64,000 bases of DNA from Molanna angustata (lineage: Eukaryota; Arthropoda; Insecta; Trichoptera; Molannidae): positions 29,240,132-29,304,131 of the forward strand of contig OY754981.1 of NCBI GenBank assembly GCA_963576475.1, written 5' to 3'. Within the stretch, counting starts at the first letter, position 1. Each line of letters begins with the position of its first letter. The position numbers were made by a program, and so were the translations under genes. The notes under the pieces are model-generated. The model had not been told where the DNA came from. It saw only the letters and a list, made by a program, of their open reading frames with translations, and made no database searches. Below are positions 10,082-21,729 of this stretch, one piece after another.

Positions 10082-11235
10082 TCGACCGTATATTGCGAAA
10101 AGGCCTATGACAAAGTAGACCGTGAAAAACTCTGGAACGTGCTATCAGTGTATGGAGCGGGTAGCAGGCTGATAGGGGCAATATCATCTCTATATGAGGA
10201 AAGCCAAGCCTGTGTGAGAATTGAAAACTCTCTCACAGGATGGTTCTCCATTAATATGGGAGTGAAGCAAGGGTGCGTACTATCACCGTGGCTCTTTAAT
10301 CTATACATTGACTACTGTGTGAGAGCACTAAAGAATGAGAACATTGGGCTGAAACTGGAAGGTGTGACTGTGTGTGATCTAATGTATGCGGATGACAAAG
10401 TATTAATGGCTGAAAGCGTGGAAGACTTGGAATGTTTGGTTAAAATAGTATTCGATGGATGCATGCAAAATGGATTTAGAATGAATGCAACTAAATCTAA
10501 AGTAATGGTATTTGAGAAGAGCGAAAGACAAACAAAATGCGAGATACGAGTGGAGAATGTACAATTAGAACAAGTGGATGAATATTTATACTTAGGAAGC
10601 ATGTTTCAGCGTGATGGAAGATTGGAAAAAGATATTGAAAGGAGAGTAACGGCAGGTTATAGAGTGAATGGTGCATTAAGACCGGTAATGGCTGACCCAA
10701 TTATTTCGAGGCAAGCAAAGCTCGCGGTACACAATGGTATCGTCGCACCGACTCTTATGTATGCTAGTGAGACATGGACATGGCAGAAGACGCATGAAAG
10801 TAGAATTAACGCGGTTGAAATGAGGTCACTAAGACGAATGTGTGGTAAAACGATGTATGATAGAATAAGAAATGAGGATATTAGACGAGAATGTATGATT
10901 GAAAGAAATATCGTAAGTAAGATGAAAATAAATGCCCTAAGGTGGTTCGGCCACATAGAAAGAATGAGTGATGACCGTCTGACAAAAAAAGTATACAAGG
11001 CTGATAAAAGAGGAATGAAAAGTAGAGGTCGGCCAAGAAAGAGTTGGCACGATCACATAAATGGGATTTTGAAAGATGGAGATGTTAGAAGTAAGAATAA
11101 TAGAAGAGCGTGTATGAGACGATGTATGGACGTGAATGAAGCGAGGAATGTATGTCAAGAGAGAGGAGTCTGGCGTTCGGTTCTCTCTGCCTACCCCAAA
11201 TAGGGAAATGGCGTGATGGTATGGTATGGATATTG
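10082..11235 (+). pseudogene. 5'-truncated LINE reverse transcriptase, RT fingers/palm to C-terminus
   Basis: An uninterrupted frame runs from 10082 to a stop at 11201-11203. Polymerase landmarks in order are EKAYDKVDREKLW (motif A region), GVKQGCVLSPWLFNLYID (motif B), LMYADDKVLMAES (motif C, catalytic YADD), YLYLGSMFQRDG (motif E region) and the C-terminal RWFGHIERM, GRPRKSWHDHI and WRSVLSAYP. The endonuclease and the start of the RT are missing, so it cannot transpose. The frame is intact for about 370 codons, which suggests a fairly young insertion. The 3' end is GGCGTGATGGTATGG. The clade (RTE- or CR1-like) is not certain. Fragments of the same family lie at 17460, 26136, 26320, 41268, 49640, 53555-54770. 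Confidence 0.85.
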
Positions 11236-11325
11236 CGGTGGGCGGTACCTGCGCTATGGGGGTCTAAAAACGGTTCTTAGTTGGTCATTCTTAGCAGGAA
11301 TTCAGAATAGATAGGATATTTGTAT

Positions 11326-14225
11326 TTGATTTAATAATTACATATCAAATAGGAGTTTCGTCCCTGGTCACTATCTCTTTTTCTTGATTTAATAATTACA
11401 TATCAAATAGGAGTTTCGTCCCTGGCCACTATCTCTTTTTCTTGATTTAATAATTACATATCAAATAGGAGTTTCGTCCCTGGCCACCATCTCTTTTTCT
11501 TGATTTAATAATTACATATCAAATAGGAGTTTCGTCCCTGGCCACTATCTCTTTTTCTTGATTTAATAATTACATATCAAATAGGAGTTTCGTCCCTGGC
11601 CACTATCTCTTTTTCTTGATTTAATAATTACATATCAAATAGGAGTTTCGTCCCTGGCCACTATCTCTTTTTCTTGATTTAATAATTACATATCAAATAG
11701 GAGTTTCGTCCCTGGCCACTATCTCTTTTTCTTGATTTAATAATAACATATCAAATAGGAGTTTCGTCCCTGGCCACCATCTCTTTTTCTTGATTTAATA
11801 ATTACATATCAAATAGGAGTTTCGTCCCTGGCCACTATCTCTTTTTCTTGATTTAATAATTACATATCAAATAGGAGTTTCGTCCCTGGCCACTATCTCT
11901 TTTTCTTGATTTAATAATTACATATCAAATAGGAGTTTCGTCCCTGGCCACTATCTCTTTTTCTTGATTTAATAATTACATATCAAATAGGAGTTTCGTC
12001 CCTGGCCACCATCTCTTTTTCTTGATTTAATAATTACATATCAAATAGGAGTTTCGTCCCTGGCCACTATCTCTTTTTCTTGATTTAATAATTACATATC
12101 AAATAGGAGTTTCGTCCCTGGCCACTATCTCTTTTTCTTGATTTAATAATTACATATCAAATAGGAGTTTCGTCCCTGGCCACTATCTCTTTTTCTTGAT
12201 TTAATAATTACATATCAAATAGGAGTTTCGTCCCTGGCCACTATCTCTTTTTCTTGATTTAATAATTACATATCAAATAGGAGTTTCGTCCCTGGCCACT
12301 ATCTCTTTTTCTTGATTTAATAATTACATATCAAATAGGAGTTTCGTCCCTGGCCACTATCTCTTTTTCTTGATTTAATAATTACATATCAAATAGGAGT
12401 TTCGTCCCTGGCCACCATCTCTTTTTCTTGATTTAATAATTACATATCAAATAGGAGTTTCGTCCCTGGCCACCATCTCTTTTTCTTGATTTAATAATTA
12501 CATATCAAATAGGAGTTTCGTCCCTGGCCACTATCTCTTTTTCTTGATTTAATAATTACATATCAAATAGGAGTTTCGTCCCTGGCCACTATCTCTTTTT
12601 CTTGATTTAATAATTACATATCAAATAGGAGTTTCGTCCCTGGCCACCATCTCTTTTTCTTGATTTAATAATTACATATCAAATAGGAGTTTCGTCCCTG
12701 GCCACTATCTCTTTTTCTTGATTTAATAATTACATATCAAATAGGAGTTTCGTCCCTGGCCACTATCTCTTTTTCTTGATTTAATAATTACATATCAAAT
12801 AGGAGTTTCGTCCCTGGCCACTATCTCTTTTTCTTGATTTAATAATTACATATCAAATAGGAGTTTCGTCCCTGGCCACTATCTCTTTTTCTTGATTTAA
12901 TAATTACATATCAAATAGGAGTTTCGTCCCTGGCCACCATCTCTTTTTCTTGATTTAATAATTACATATCAAATAGGAGTTTCGTCCCTGGCCACTATCT
13001 CTTTTTCTTGATTTAATAATTACATATCAAATAGGAGTTTCGTCCCTGGCCACTATCTCTTTTTCTTGATTTAATAATTACATATCAAATAGGAGTTTCG
13101 TCCCTGGCCACTATCTCTTTTTCTTGATTTAATAATTACATATCAAATAGGAGTTTCGTCCCTGGCCACCATCTCTTTTTCTTGATTTAATAATTACATA
13201 TCAAATAGGAGTTTCGTCCCTGGCCACTATCTCTTTTTCTTGATTTAATAATTACATATCAAATAGGAGTTTCGTCCCTGGCCACTATCTCTTTTTCTTG
13301 ATTTAATAATTACATATCAAATAGGAGTTTCGTCCCTGGCCACTATCTCTTTTTCTTGATTTAATAATTACATATCAAATAGGAGTTTCGTCCCTGGCCA
13401 CTATCTCTTTTTCTTGATTTAATAATTACATATCAAATAGGAGTTTCGTCCCTGGCCACCATCTCTTTTTCTTGATTTAATAATTACATATCAAATAGGA
13501 GTTTCGTCCCTGGCCACTATCTCTTTTTCTTGATTTAATAATTACATATCAAATAGGAGTTTCGTCCCTGGCCACTATCTCTTTTTCTTGATTTAATAAT
13601 TACATATCAAATAGGAGTTTCGTCCCTGGCCACTATCTCTTTTTCTTGATTTAATAATTACATATCAAATAGGAGTTTCGTCCCTGGCCACTATCTCTTT
13701 TTCTTGATTTAATAATTACATATCAAATAGGAGTTTCGTCCCTGGCCACTATCTCTTTTTCTTGATTTAATAATTACATATCAAATAGGAGTTTCGTCCC
13801 TGGCCACTATCTCTTTTTCTTGATTTAATAATTACATATCAAATAGGAGTTTCGTCCCTGGCCACTATCTCTTTTTCTTGATTTAATAATTACATATCAA
13901 ATAGGAGTTTCGTCCCTGGCCACTATCTCTTTTTCTTGATTTAATAATTACATATCAAATAGGAGTTTCGTCCCTGGCCACTATCTCTTTTTCTTGATTT
14001 AATAATTACATATCAAATAGGAGTTTCGTCCCTGGCCACTATCTCTTTTTCTTGATTTAATAATTACATATCAAATAGGAGTTTCGTCCCTGGCCACCAT
14101 CTCTTTTTCTTGATTTAATAATTACATATCAAATAGGAGTTTCGTCCCTGGCCACTATCTCTTTTTCTTGATTTAATAATTACATATCAAATAGGAGTTT
14201 CGTCCCTGGCCACTATCTCTTTTTC
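11326..14225 (+). repeat. Minisatellite, 50 units of 58 bp
   Basis: The unit contains TTGATTTAATAATTACATAT, CAAATAGGAGTTTCGTCCCT and GGCCACTATCTCTTTTTC. Unit starts at 11326, 11384 ... 14168 are exact multiples of 58, so there is no indel in 2.9 kb. Variation is almost confined to one position (CCACTATC or CCACCATC); unit 1 has GGTCAC and unit 8 AATAACATA. It starts about 90 bp after the LINE above. No spacers exist, so it is not a CRISPR. Confidence 0.97.
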
Positions 14226-15289
14226 TCTTTTTCTTGATTTTCTCTGGTATCCATTTTTTAATATTTATTTTTCTACTCAACTTCTTATAATTTTTGATAC
14301 AGTAGCAGTTTTTCTGCAAACCCCACCATTAGGGGCACGACTTGATATAAGTTTGTTTATAATTTTATGTCTGAGTTCTGAGTATGTAATAATGATTTCC
14401 TATTTTATAATGATGTAATGTATCTTAGTATATTATTTTAATTTTAAATGTTTACTGTGTATGCACTTTTATTTATAATTTTTATGTTAGTGAATGCGTG
14501 TTTATTTCACATTTTATTTGTGTGCATGTATGTGAAGGAATGTTTTTCTTATTGTTTTATTTGTGTATATTATGTATGTTTCTTTCTTATTTCATGTTTG
14601 TGAATGTATTTCTTTTTATTTCTCAATAATAAGAATTATAGTATCAATAATTACATAAAAATATTAATACAAAATACAATACATATCAAATATATATTTC
14701 AAGTTGTCGGTACCTACTTTTATATATTGCCTCACTAGGCAAAAGCCTGTTCCGAGACAATACCTATTCAAATGAGTAGGTAGCTGTGCAAGTCTTTAGT
14801 CAAAATTTAGTCCATGCGATTTGTATGTTTTTTTATGTGAATGTATGTTTTTTTCATTATTTTATTTTTGTAAATTATGTTTGTTTATTTCTTATTTTAT
14901 GTGCGTGAATGTATGTTTATTTCTCATTATTTTTTTTGTGTATATTATGTATGTTTATTTCTTATTTTATGTGTGTGAATGTTTGCTTAAGTCTAATGTT
15001 ATTCATCATCTTGATATACGGTTGGCTATTGTTATGCAAATGACTAAACGCTGCTTCATGCTTACAATACATTTGCCAAAAAATAATACTTACAAAGAAT
15101 TAGTAACAACAGCACACCGAGTAATAATGACGTAATATTAAAGACCAATATGTATGATTGATCAATTATTTATAAATGATTCAAATATACATCAAAGTGT
15201 AGGTTTCATTCGTGAATTTTCTACTTTTATGTCAAACAGGTGGGTCAACACTTTACTCTTAAGAAAATAACAATACGTAGATACCGTCC
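14226..15289. repeat. T-rich degenerate repeats
   Basis: Imperfect iterations of about 60 bp containing GTGAATGTATGTTTATTTC and TTATTTTATGTGTGTGAATG run from about 14470 to 15000. The open frame at 14821-15135 follows this low-complexity sequence and is not supported as a gene. The remainder to 15289 shows nothing recognisable. Confidence 0.5.
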
Positions 15290-16462
15290 GCAGTCATATT
15301 TGTTGTTCAATAGGAGTACCTAGAAAAATACGAACACCGTACAATACATTCATGTTCTCTTATTATTTGGTGTTACTAATAAAAAGTAGAAACATTGATA
15401 CGGTGTCACACATAATAATTTAAAACGGTTATGCGGTGTTTCAAATAAAAATAGAAACAACACAGTGTTACAAAAAGAAAATTAGAAACAGTCATACGAC
15501 GTTACAAACAAAAACAAGAATAATTGATACGGTGTCACACATAATAATTAGAAACAATTGCAGGTGCGGTGTTTCAAATAAAAAAGAGCAAGTAAATAAA
15601 AAAATTGAGGACACCCTTTCATAGTTTTTTTCACGTTGAAATGAAGAATTATGAATCAATCTAATAACGATATAAATAACGCCTGATTATTATCCAACAT
15701 ATATAGATGTCGCAATCCAAGTTTAGAATTACAGAATTGTTCAATCTTGACAAAATATCAAATGAATCAAACTTGAAACATGCACTGTCATCGATTATAC
15801 AAAAAAATCAGGAGGTTTCAGAGCTCTAAACAATCGGAAAGTTATTTAAAATAGATTGCGAAATTCCAATAGGTACAGATAAGTGAAGTTAATAAAAAAG
15901 GTGTAATAAGAAACACCACAGTGGTACAACAAAAATAAGAAACGGTCATTCGATATTACAAATGAAAATTATAACCCTTGATTTGGTTTTACAAATAAAT
16001 GGGTGGGTTGTGGCCAACGCTATAATCCTCTCTACCAAGTATTAAAATTTCGTATGGATAATGTTTACGAAATGAGTTTGTTAAATATTTTATTACGAAA
16101 ACTTGATAATTTTAAATTGCCATTCATGAAAGTGATATGCCTTTTTATAAATTTAAAATATAAATATCATATTTTAAGTTTCCTGGGTTTACTTTGAAAT
16201 TAGGGTTACTTTGAAATATTTGACAGTTAAAAAAAATGAGAAGCACTGATCAGATATCCTTCAAAATCTAATGGGGTCTAAGCTAAAATTTGAAAGAAAT
16301 CGAATGAGTACTATAGTCTATAAATCGATAACGTAAAATAAACACGCCGTACATAGCACATATCTACACAGCACACACATATACATTGTGATACAATTTC
16401 ATCTTAATACTAGTTAATAATCTGCAATAAAAAAATAACCTTAAAATTTGCCTTAAATAAGA

Positions 16463-16640
16463 TGGGTCGATGGCAGAGCGGTTAGCGCGCTGGGCTAGTA
16501 ATCCAGTGGTCGCGAGTTCGAATCCTGCCTCGACCGATTTCGTTCACCTATAGCACAAGCATTTATGCTTAATTTAGGGAATGTAGGAAGATATATAATG
16601 TACTTGTTAACAAGGACTTATTCAATATTTTTTTAATTTG
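16463..16640 (+). mobile_element. SINE-1 copy, best-preserved tRNA-like head
   Basis: The head reads GGTCGATGGCAGAGCGGTTA, with anticodon stem-loop CTGGGCTAGTAATCCAG and B box GAGTTCGAATCC. The terminal GGTCGA/TCGACC can pair as an acceptor stem. The family tail follows and ends in a T/A-rich run. It sits inside element M. Confidence 0.85.
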
Positions 16641-16678
16641 TCAATACTGATGGTGTTTAATGTGTAGAACTCCATTAA

Positions 16679-16965
16679 ACTAGGTATTTTTTAATCAAAC
16701 AAAAATGATTATGTTTCTACATATATATTTCCCTCATAATAGGACGACCGTTTCGGTTGACTAAGCCCTTATCAACTGGTATACATAGAATAGTGTCTTT
16801 TTCTTAATATATACTAGGAATCGGTTTATTTTACAACTATACAAATTACTTTACATTATAATTATGAAATATCCTAAACAGTTGTCGTGAAGCTATATCG
16901 TCCAATTATAAGGGAAATATATATGTAGAAACATAATCAATTTTGTTTGATAAAAAACACCTAGT
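16679..16965. mobile_element. Foldback element with about 55-bp arms
   Basis: The left arm ACTAGGTATTTTTTAATCAA ... ATATATATTTCCC pairs with the right arm from GGGAAATATATATGTAGAAA to CACCTAGT. The interior holds, on the minus strand at 16744-16775, GTTGA-loop-TCAAC-CGAAACGGTCG, a form of the recurring motif. Confidence 0.8.
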
Positions 16966-17459
16966 GTAAAGGACATATTCATTTTTCATTAAAAAAATAA
17001 TTAATAAAAAATGCGAATTCATAATTCTCCACTACATCTTCTTAAGGGAAGTGAAGAGTAAAAATAGCGACTTTTATTGATACAAATCAATTTATACGGT
17101 GCAATAAATAAAAAACACTGATACGGTGTTACACATAAAAATTACCAACGGTTATGCGGTGTTCCATATAATTCCGAGTCGATTTCATTAATAAGATTTC
17201 GTTTGACTTTTACGATTCTAATGCTCTATTTGTGTGAAGTGTCTGTCTCAGAAGAATATAACATCTAGCGTCCTGTCCTAAGTATATAGTTGAGCTGTCA
17301 CATTGTCTCGTGGTTAGACGGAGCCCGTCTTGTAATTCTGGGCTATTTTTGTCAAAACACTATTTTGCAGTCCCCTGCTTTAGAATGAACGATATAATGA
17401 TTGTTATAGCTCAATATTATGAGGTTTTCCCCAAGAACAAAGCGTATCAAATCTTCGGA

Positions 17460-17630
17460 ATGAGATATCTGTGTTAGAAGTAAGAATACTAGAAGAGCGT
17501 GTATGAGACGAGACGATGCATGGGCGTGAATTAAGCGAGAAATGCATGTCAAGAGAGAAGAGTATGGCGTTCGATTCTCTCTGCCTACACCGAATAGGTA
17601 AATAGCGTGATGGTATGGGTATATGTAGAT
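17460..17630 (+). pseudogene. 3' end of the 10-kb LINE family
   Basis: AGAAGTAAGAATACTAGAAG, GCATGGGCGTGAATTAAGCG and TGGCGTTCGATTCTCTCTGC correspond to the last 50 codons of the LINE at 10082-11235, with stops and frameshifts. It ends GCGTGATGGTATGG. The element is 5'-truncated and dead. Confidence 0.75.
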
Positions 17631-18113
17631 ATCTACGTAACTGAATGAGCCAATTTTTTGTAGACATTTCACGTGAACAGCTAGCAGCTAGCACTGAGGT
17701 AGGTATAATTTACTCTTTATTGCAATATTGCAAAATAATTGCACCGGCGAATAACAAAACTGAATGGAGAGCATTATTCTGTAATAATACAGACATAGAT
17801 ACAATCTAAAATATCAATAGTTACGCAAAAAATCAATAAATACGCGTGTCGGACACGTGCACAATAACATAATATATAGCAACGGTCATAAAGTCTATTT
17901 TCCAAAGACGATCAACAAAAGATTAAGGCTTTTTTTATTATTATTATTCACATCATATCAAATCACCTGAAGCAAATTAGTAAAACAAGCGTTTATAATA
18001 GAAAAGTACGATAAAATAGAATGATATTTGAAAAATACTTGACTTTTTTAATACACAGCTATTATCATCACGCCATGTCCCAGACAATTTAGACAATGGG
18101 CAACATAATGACG
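17631..18113. other. AT-rich stretch with a LINE end
   Basis: Only CATCACGCCATGTCCC at about 18067 is recognisable, the reverse of the GGCGTGATGG 3' terminus of the LINE family above. Otherwise nothing could be supported. Confidence 0.4.
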
Positions 18114-18969
18114 TACAAAATCTATATCTAAAGTGAAAACTTCGGACCCCTTGGGAAGCAAACTGCGCGCACGGAGGAGTTTGAGATCTGGCATAGTTAA
18201 TGTTTATAAGGGGGAGTGCATTACTTGCTTAACAGAATTCGCAGTCCCACTCCATAGGGAACGTTTAAGAACTTGCAGCTCTTTTACAAAATCTATATCT
18301 AAAGTAAAAACTTCGGACCCCTTGGGAAGCAAACTGCGCGCACGGAGGAGTTTGAGATCTGGCATAGTTAATGTATATAAGGGGGAGTGCATTACTTGCT
18401 TAACAGAATTCGCAGTCCCACTCCATAGGGAACGTTTAAGAACTTGCAGCTCTTTTACAAAATCTATATCTAAAGTAAAAACTTCGGACCCCTTGGGAAG
18501 CAAACTGCGCGCACGGAGGAGTTTGAGATCTGGCATAGTTAATGTTTATAAGGGGGAGTGCATTACTTGCTTAACAGAATTCGCAGTCCCACTCCATAGG
18601 GAACGTTTAAGAACTTGCAGCTCTTTTACAAAATCTATATCTAAAGTAAAAACTTCGGACCCCTTGGGAAGCAAACTGCGCGCACGGAGGAGTTTGAGAT
18701 CTGGCATAGTTAATGTTTATAAGGGGGAGTGCATTACTTGCTTAACAGAATTCGCAGTCCCACTCCATAGGGAACGTTTAAGAACTTGCAGCTCTTTTAC
18801 AAAATCTATATCTAAAGTAAAAACTTCGGACCCCTTGGGAAGCAAACTGCGCGCACGGAGGAGTTTGAGATCTGGCATAGTTAATGTTTATAAGGGGGAG
18901 TGCATTACTTGCTTAACAGAATTCGCAGTCCCACTCCATAGGGAACGTTTTAGAACTTGCAGCTCTTTT
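18114..18969. repeat. Tandem array, five 171-bp units, open reading frame throughout
   Basis: Five near-identical 171-bp units; CTTCGGACCCC starts at 18140, 18311 and so on. Because 171 is a multiple of three, the frame 18133-19101 + is open with a 57-residue repeat (DPLGSKLRARRSLRSG, then GECITCLTEFAVPL). A minus frame is open over part of it. The units are GC-richer than the surroundings and differ at only a few bases, so the array is young. I do not recognise the peptide in either direction. It may be a low-divergence satellite rather than a gene: there is no splice evidence and no family match that I know. Confidence 0.9.
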
Positions 18970-19500
18970 CATACCCGGAGCGGCTGCTCGTCGGACAAAA
19001 CAAGAACCTATATACCATCAAGCATATTTCGTACCACTACCACTACCGAGTCCAACCTCAAACGTGGACTGATTCGACAGCGAACCTTCACCACGCTTTG
19101 ACATTACGTTCAGTTCTTCGATTTCCACGCCAAGTGAGTGATGCATGCTGGATCCTCGCGAGTCGCCGTCGAGCGAGACATTTAAGTGTCTGCCCTGCTC
19201 TTCCATAGGTAAAAATAGGTGAAGGCGGCACCGACCTTTTGCCCAGAATCTTAGGATGGGTTGCGGCCACTCCCAACTTTATTGCTAGGCCCCTATGGCC
19301 GCAACCTAGCCCCATAAGCAATGCAGAAAACAGTGCATATTTCACGTCAACCCATGGATTGTTTACTTTCATACTGCCAATGTCAAAAAAAAAAAATCAT
19401 ACCTACCACTATACTATGGCCTCGCGTTGCTTTGGTTGGAAGAAATTGCCTTATGGCAATAAGCTCGCCATTGTGCACAATTTTGTACATAAAGTAAAAT
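18970..19500 (+). mobile_element. Probable LINE 3' region ending in the GGAAGAAATTGCC tail
   Basis: GC-richer sequence leads to the tail TTGGTTGGAAGAAATTGCCT, TATGGCAATAAGCTCGCC and ATTGTGCAC, ending in A-rich sequence. It includes a small hairpin GGTTGCGGCCA/TGGCCGCAACC at about 19258-19308. No reverse-transcriptase motif is recognisable in the preceding sequence, so only the tail is well supported. Confidence 0.5.
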
Positions 19501-19740
19501 AAAAAAAAAATATATTTAGATGCGTAATATAAATATTACGACATAAATGACTAAACTTGTAAACATAACTGTCGGCATGATACCCGTTGATAGTTATTTA
19601 ATGTAAAATAGCACTATTTCATAATATGATCAATATTTCATAATATTATTATTTTAAGCGAATGGTATTTAAGTGTTATACGTATTTTATTTGATTTCTT
19701 TTACTCTTTTTTATTTGCTGTTGTACATACACAATGTTGT

Positions 19741-19861
19741 CATGCTTTGTAATCTGGTTGGTTGGAAGAAATTGCCTAATGGCAATAAGCCCGCCAGTGT
19801 ACAATTATATTTGTTTATATTATGTACAAGAAGATGTATAAATAAATAAATAAATAAAAAG
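19741..19861 (+). mobile_element. LINE 3' tail with (AAAT)n end
   Basis: TAATCTGGTTGGTTGGAAGA, AATTGCCTAATGGCAATAAG, CCCGCCAGTGTACAATTATA, TATGTACAAGAAGATGTATA and an AAATAAATAAAT tail. ATTGCC/GGCAAT forms a short stem. Similar tails occur at 19430, 39605 and 51935. Confidence 0.7.
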
Positions 19862-20384
19862 GAATTACATAGTTTATTAAATAAACCAAATTGATTGAAA
19901 TATTTCAGATGACAAAAAGCGTGCAACATTTTCTTGGCTTATTAACACAGCAGGGTTAAAGAGTGCTTTGAACACGTGCCTCTTGGAATGTGTTTTTTCA
20001 TCTTTTTTTGTGTAGATGTGTACCAATACACTGGAGAGACCGTGATAAATTGCAAGCGAGTTCCAGATTACTCGTGCATTATGTAGTACTTCATAGCAAT
20101 CTTTTTGTGTTTTTCAAATTCATTTTTTTCTTTATATGTCGTATCAGATCCCCCAGACGTTGTCGATTGGAAGGAAGCCTATTGGTCTTGGACAGTGCAA
20201 AACTGTTCCTCCACATTCCTCAAACGCACGTTTAGGAGTTACCAAAGCCGCCTTCTTCCGAACCTTTTTTAATTTTCAATCTTCCCCTGATTTTCAATTG
20301 AAGCCATGAAATCTTCGGTAAGCGCCTTTTTGCTTCCGTTTGGATTAGGTACAGTAACGATATATATGCGAATTTACCAAAAAA

Positions 20385-20730
20385 ATGAAATCTATAAAAT
20401 TCAGTCCCTTGAAAGTCCCCGAAAGGATTGAATATAAGCTTTGTCTCATGACTTACCTCTCCGAACTGTGTATTCCGCTTTCAATAAATGACAGAAAATC
20501 ATTACTTCGTTCTGCATCTTCATTCATGATTGGAAAATTAGCTGAAGTAAATAGGATGCACACCACTGATATCGGCGATCGTGCGCTTTTTGCGGCAGAA
20601 CCAAATGCATGGAATAAGCTGCCACACAACCTCAGCCAAACCGAAAATACATCTTCGTTTAGAAAAAATCGCAAAACGCACCTTCTTTGCAAATCTTACC
20701 AGAGCCAAAATGATACAAAGTAATCAGTTT
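20385..20730 (+). pseudogene. C-terminal LINE fragment (CR1/L2-like)
   Basis: 112 open codons include LKVPERIEYKLCLMTYLSEL, LRSASSFMIGKL, TTDIGDRALFAAEPNAWNKL and FRKNRKTHLL. This is the C-terminal signature of CR1/L2-type LINE ORFs (KVPERxxYKL, LRSA, GxRAFxxAGPxxWNxLP, FxxxLKTHLF), beyond the polymerase. A block of about 25 residues typical after YLS is missing. A shifted continuation follows to about 20760. Confidence 0.75.
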
Positions 20731-20879
20731 TCAGCGCCCTTAAGGTGTAAGCCGGACAATATCATCTGCCCACCTTTTTTCCGGTCTTCCTACGCCTCTT
20801 TTACTGTTCCAGGGCCTCCATTTCAGGATTATATAGGCGATTCTTGCCTCGCCACGTGACTCTGCTCACTAACAGTTCA

Positions 20880-21729
20880 ATCTTACTCTTCTTTCTGCGA
20901 TGTCAGTGACTTTTGTTCGACGTCTAATATCTATAAGACTAATATCCATTTTTTTCTAATACTCGCTGACCACACTTTAACTTTTGTAAGATTTTGATAG
21001 TGAGGGACATTTTCTCAGTGCCATACGTTGTAACTGACAAAATACGCGAGTCGTGACTTTTGGTTTCAGGTTCACATATGTATACCTGGTGGGGGAGTTA
21101 AGCTCGGAATGTTTTTATTTACATTCTCCATTGGTTTATTCTTAGAACAATAAACTGTACTCTTAAGTTTTAGTTTTGCTAGAGTAGATTCACGAGCGAA
21201 ACATATCGATACAGATAGGGGGCGATTTCTGAAATTGTCGAGACGCGTTAACGCATATCGTTAAATGTAGCGTTAAATGATGTCGATTTGTTTATTTTTG
21301 TTTTTGCGCTGTTGACATATCCATGTGTCACACTCATCCCATATTCCCAGCTTTGCACAACGTGGTATGGATCATTTATTTCTGGATCTTCGTCCAAACG
21401 GCTATTTTTGACGTCCTCATATCTCATATCCATTCATAACGATGTATTTGCACAAGTATTGCTCATTTGACGTCTATCAAATATATTTCATCCTGCAATC
21501 TTTCTTCTCTGTCCTACTTTGACTTTTTCGCAAGATTCTTACTTTTATAATCCACCATAGGCGGATACAGTAATGTTAAATTAATTATTTTTTTTCAGTT
21601 TCATTATACGTTGTTTTTTTTTTGTAACGCTTAAGATGAATATATAATTAAAATTATAGATTCAATTTCGAAGGGAAGGGGAGTGCCTTTAAAATTTCGT
21701 GTAAAAATCAGAATTTCGTTTAAAAAATT
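20880..21729. other. Unannotated stretch
   Basis: No gene is supported. At 21189-21210 GCGAAACATATCG resembles the right half of the recurring CGAAAC motif but lacks a convincing stem. Confidence 0.35.

Larger units (their letters stand above)
16002..17062 (+). repeat. Element M copy c, interrupted twice
   Basis: It starts TGGGTGGGTTGTGGCCAACG, runs to about 16460, and resumes near 17012 with GCGAATTCATAATTCTCCAC to GTGAAGAGTAAAAAT. A SINE-1 copy and a foldback element fill the gap, and the whole lies within a degenerate array. Confidence 0.75.
15290..17180 (+). repeat. Degenerate short-period array, interrupted by element M
   Basis: Words such as GATACGGTGTCACACATAAT, GGTTATGCGGTGTTTCAAAT and AAAAATAGAAAC recur with a period of roughly 35-45 bp at 15340-15600 and 15890-16000, then resume at 17085-17175 after the element M insertion. 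At about 15605-15650 a block (TTTTTCACGTTGAAATGAAG) resembles the 147-bp satellite unit of 55-58 kb. Confidence 0.55.

Noticed and set aside
10105..11158. Several minus-strand frames across the 10-kb LINE
   Set aside because: They are antisense shadows of the reverse-transcriptase frame.
11326..14225. CRISPR-like array
   Set aside because: Units are contiguous with no unique spacers, and the context is eukaryotic.
14821..15135. 104-residue hydrophobic, Cys-rich protein
   Set aside because: It follows T-rich degenerate repeats, and its composition reflects them.
16463..16535. Functional tRNA-Thr gene
   Set aside because: The head is tRNA-like, but the T-arm has mispairs and it is followed by the family tail and poly(A)-like run shared by six other copies; it is a SINE.
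19088..19372. 94-residue minus-strand protein
   Set aside because: It overlaps a likely LINE 3' region; no motif, start context or splice site supports it.
20140..20260. Cysteine-protease-like text (DPPDVVDWKEA) on the + strand
   Set aside because: The resemblance to a cathepsin pro/mature junction (VDWR) covers fewer than ten residues, the QGxCGSCW active site is absent and the flanks are broken; too weak to call a pseudogene.
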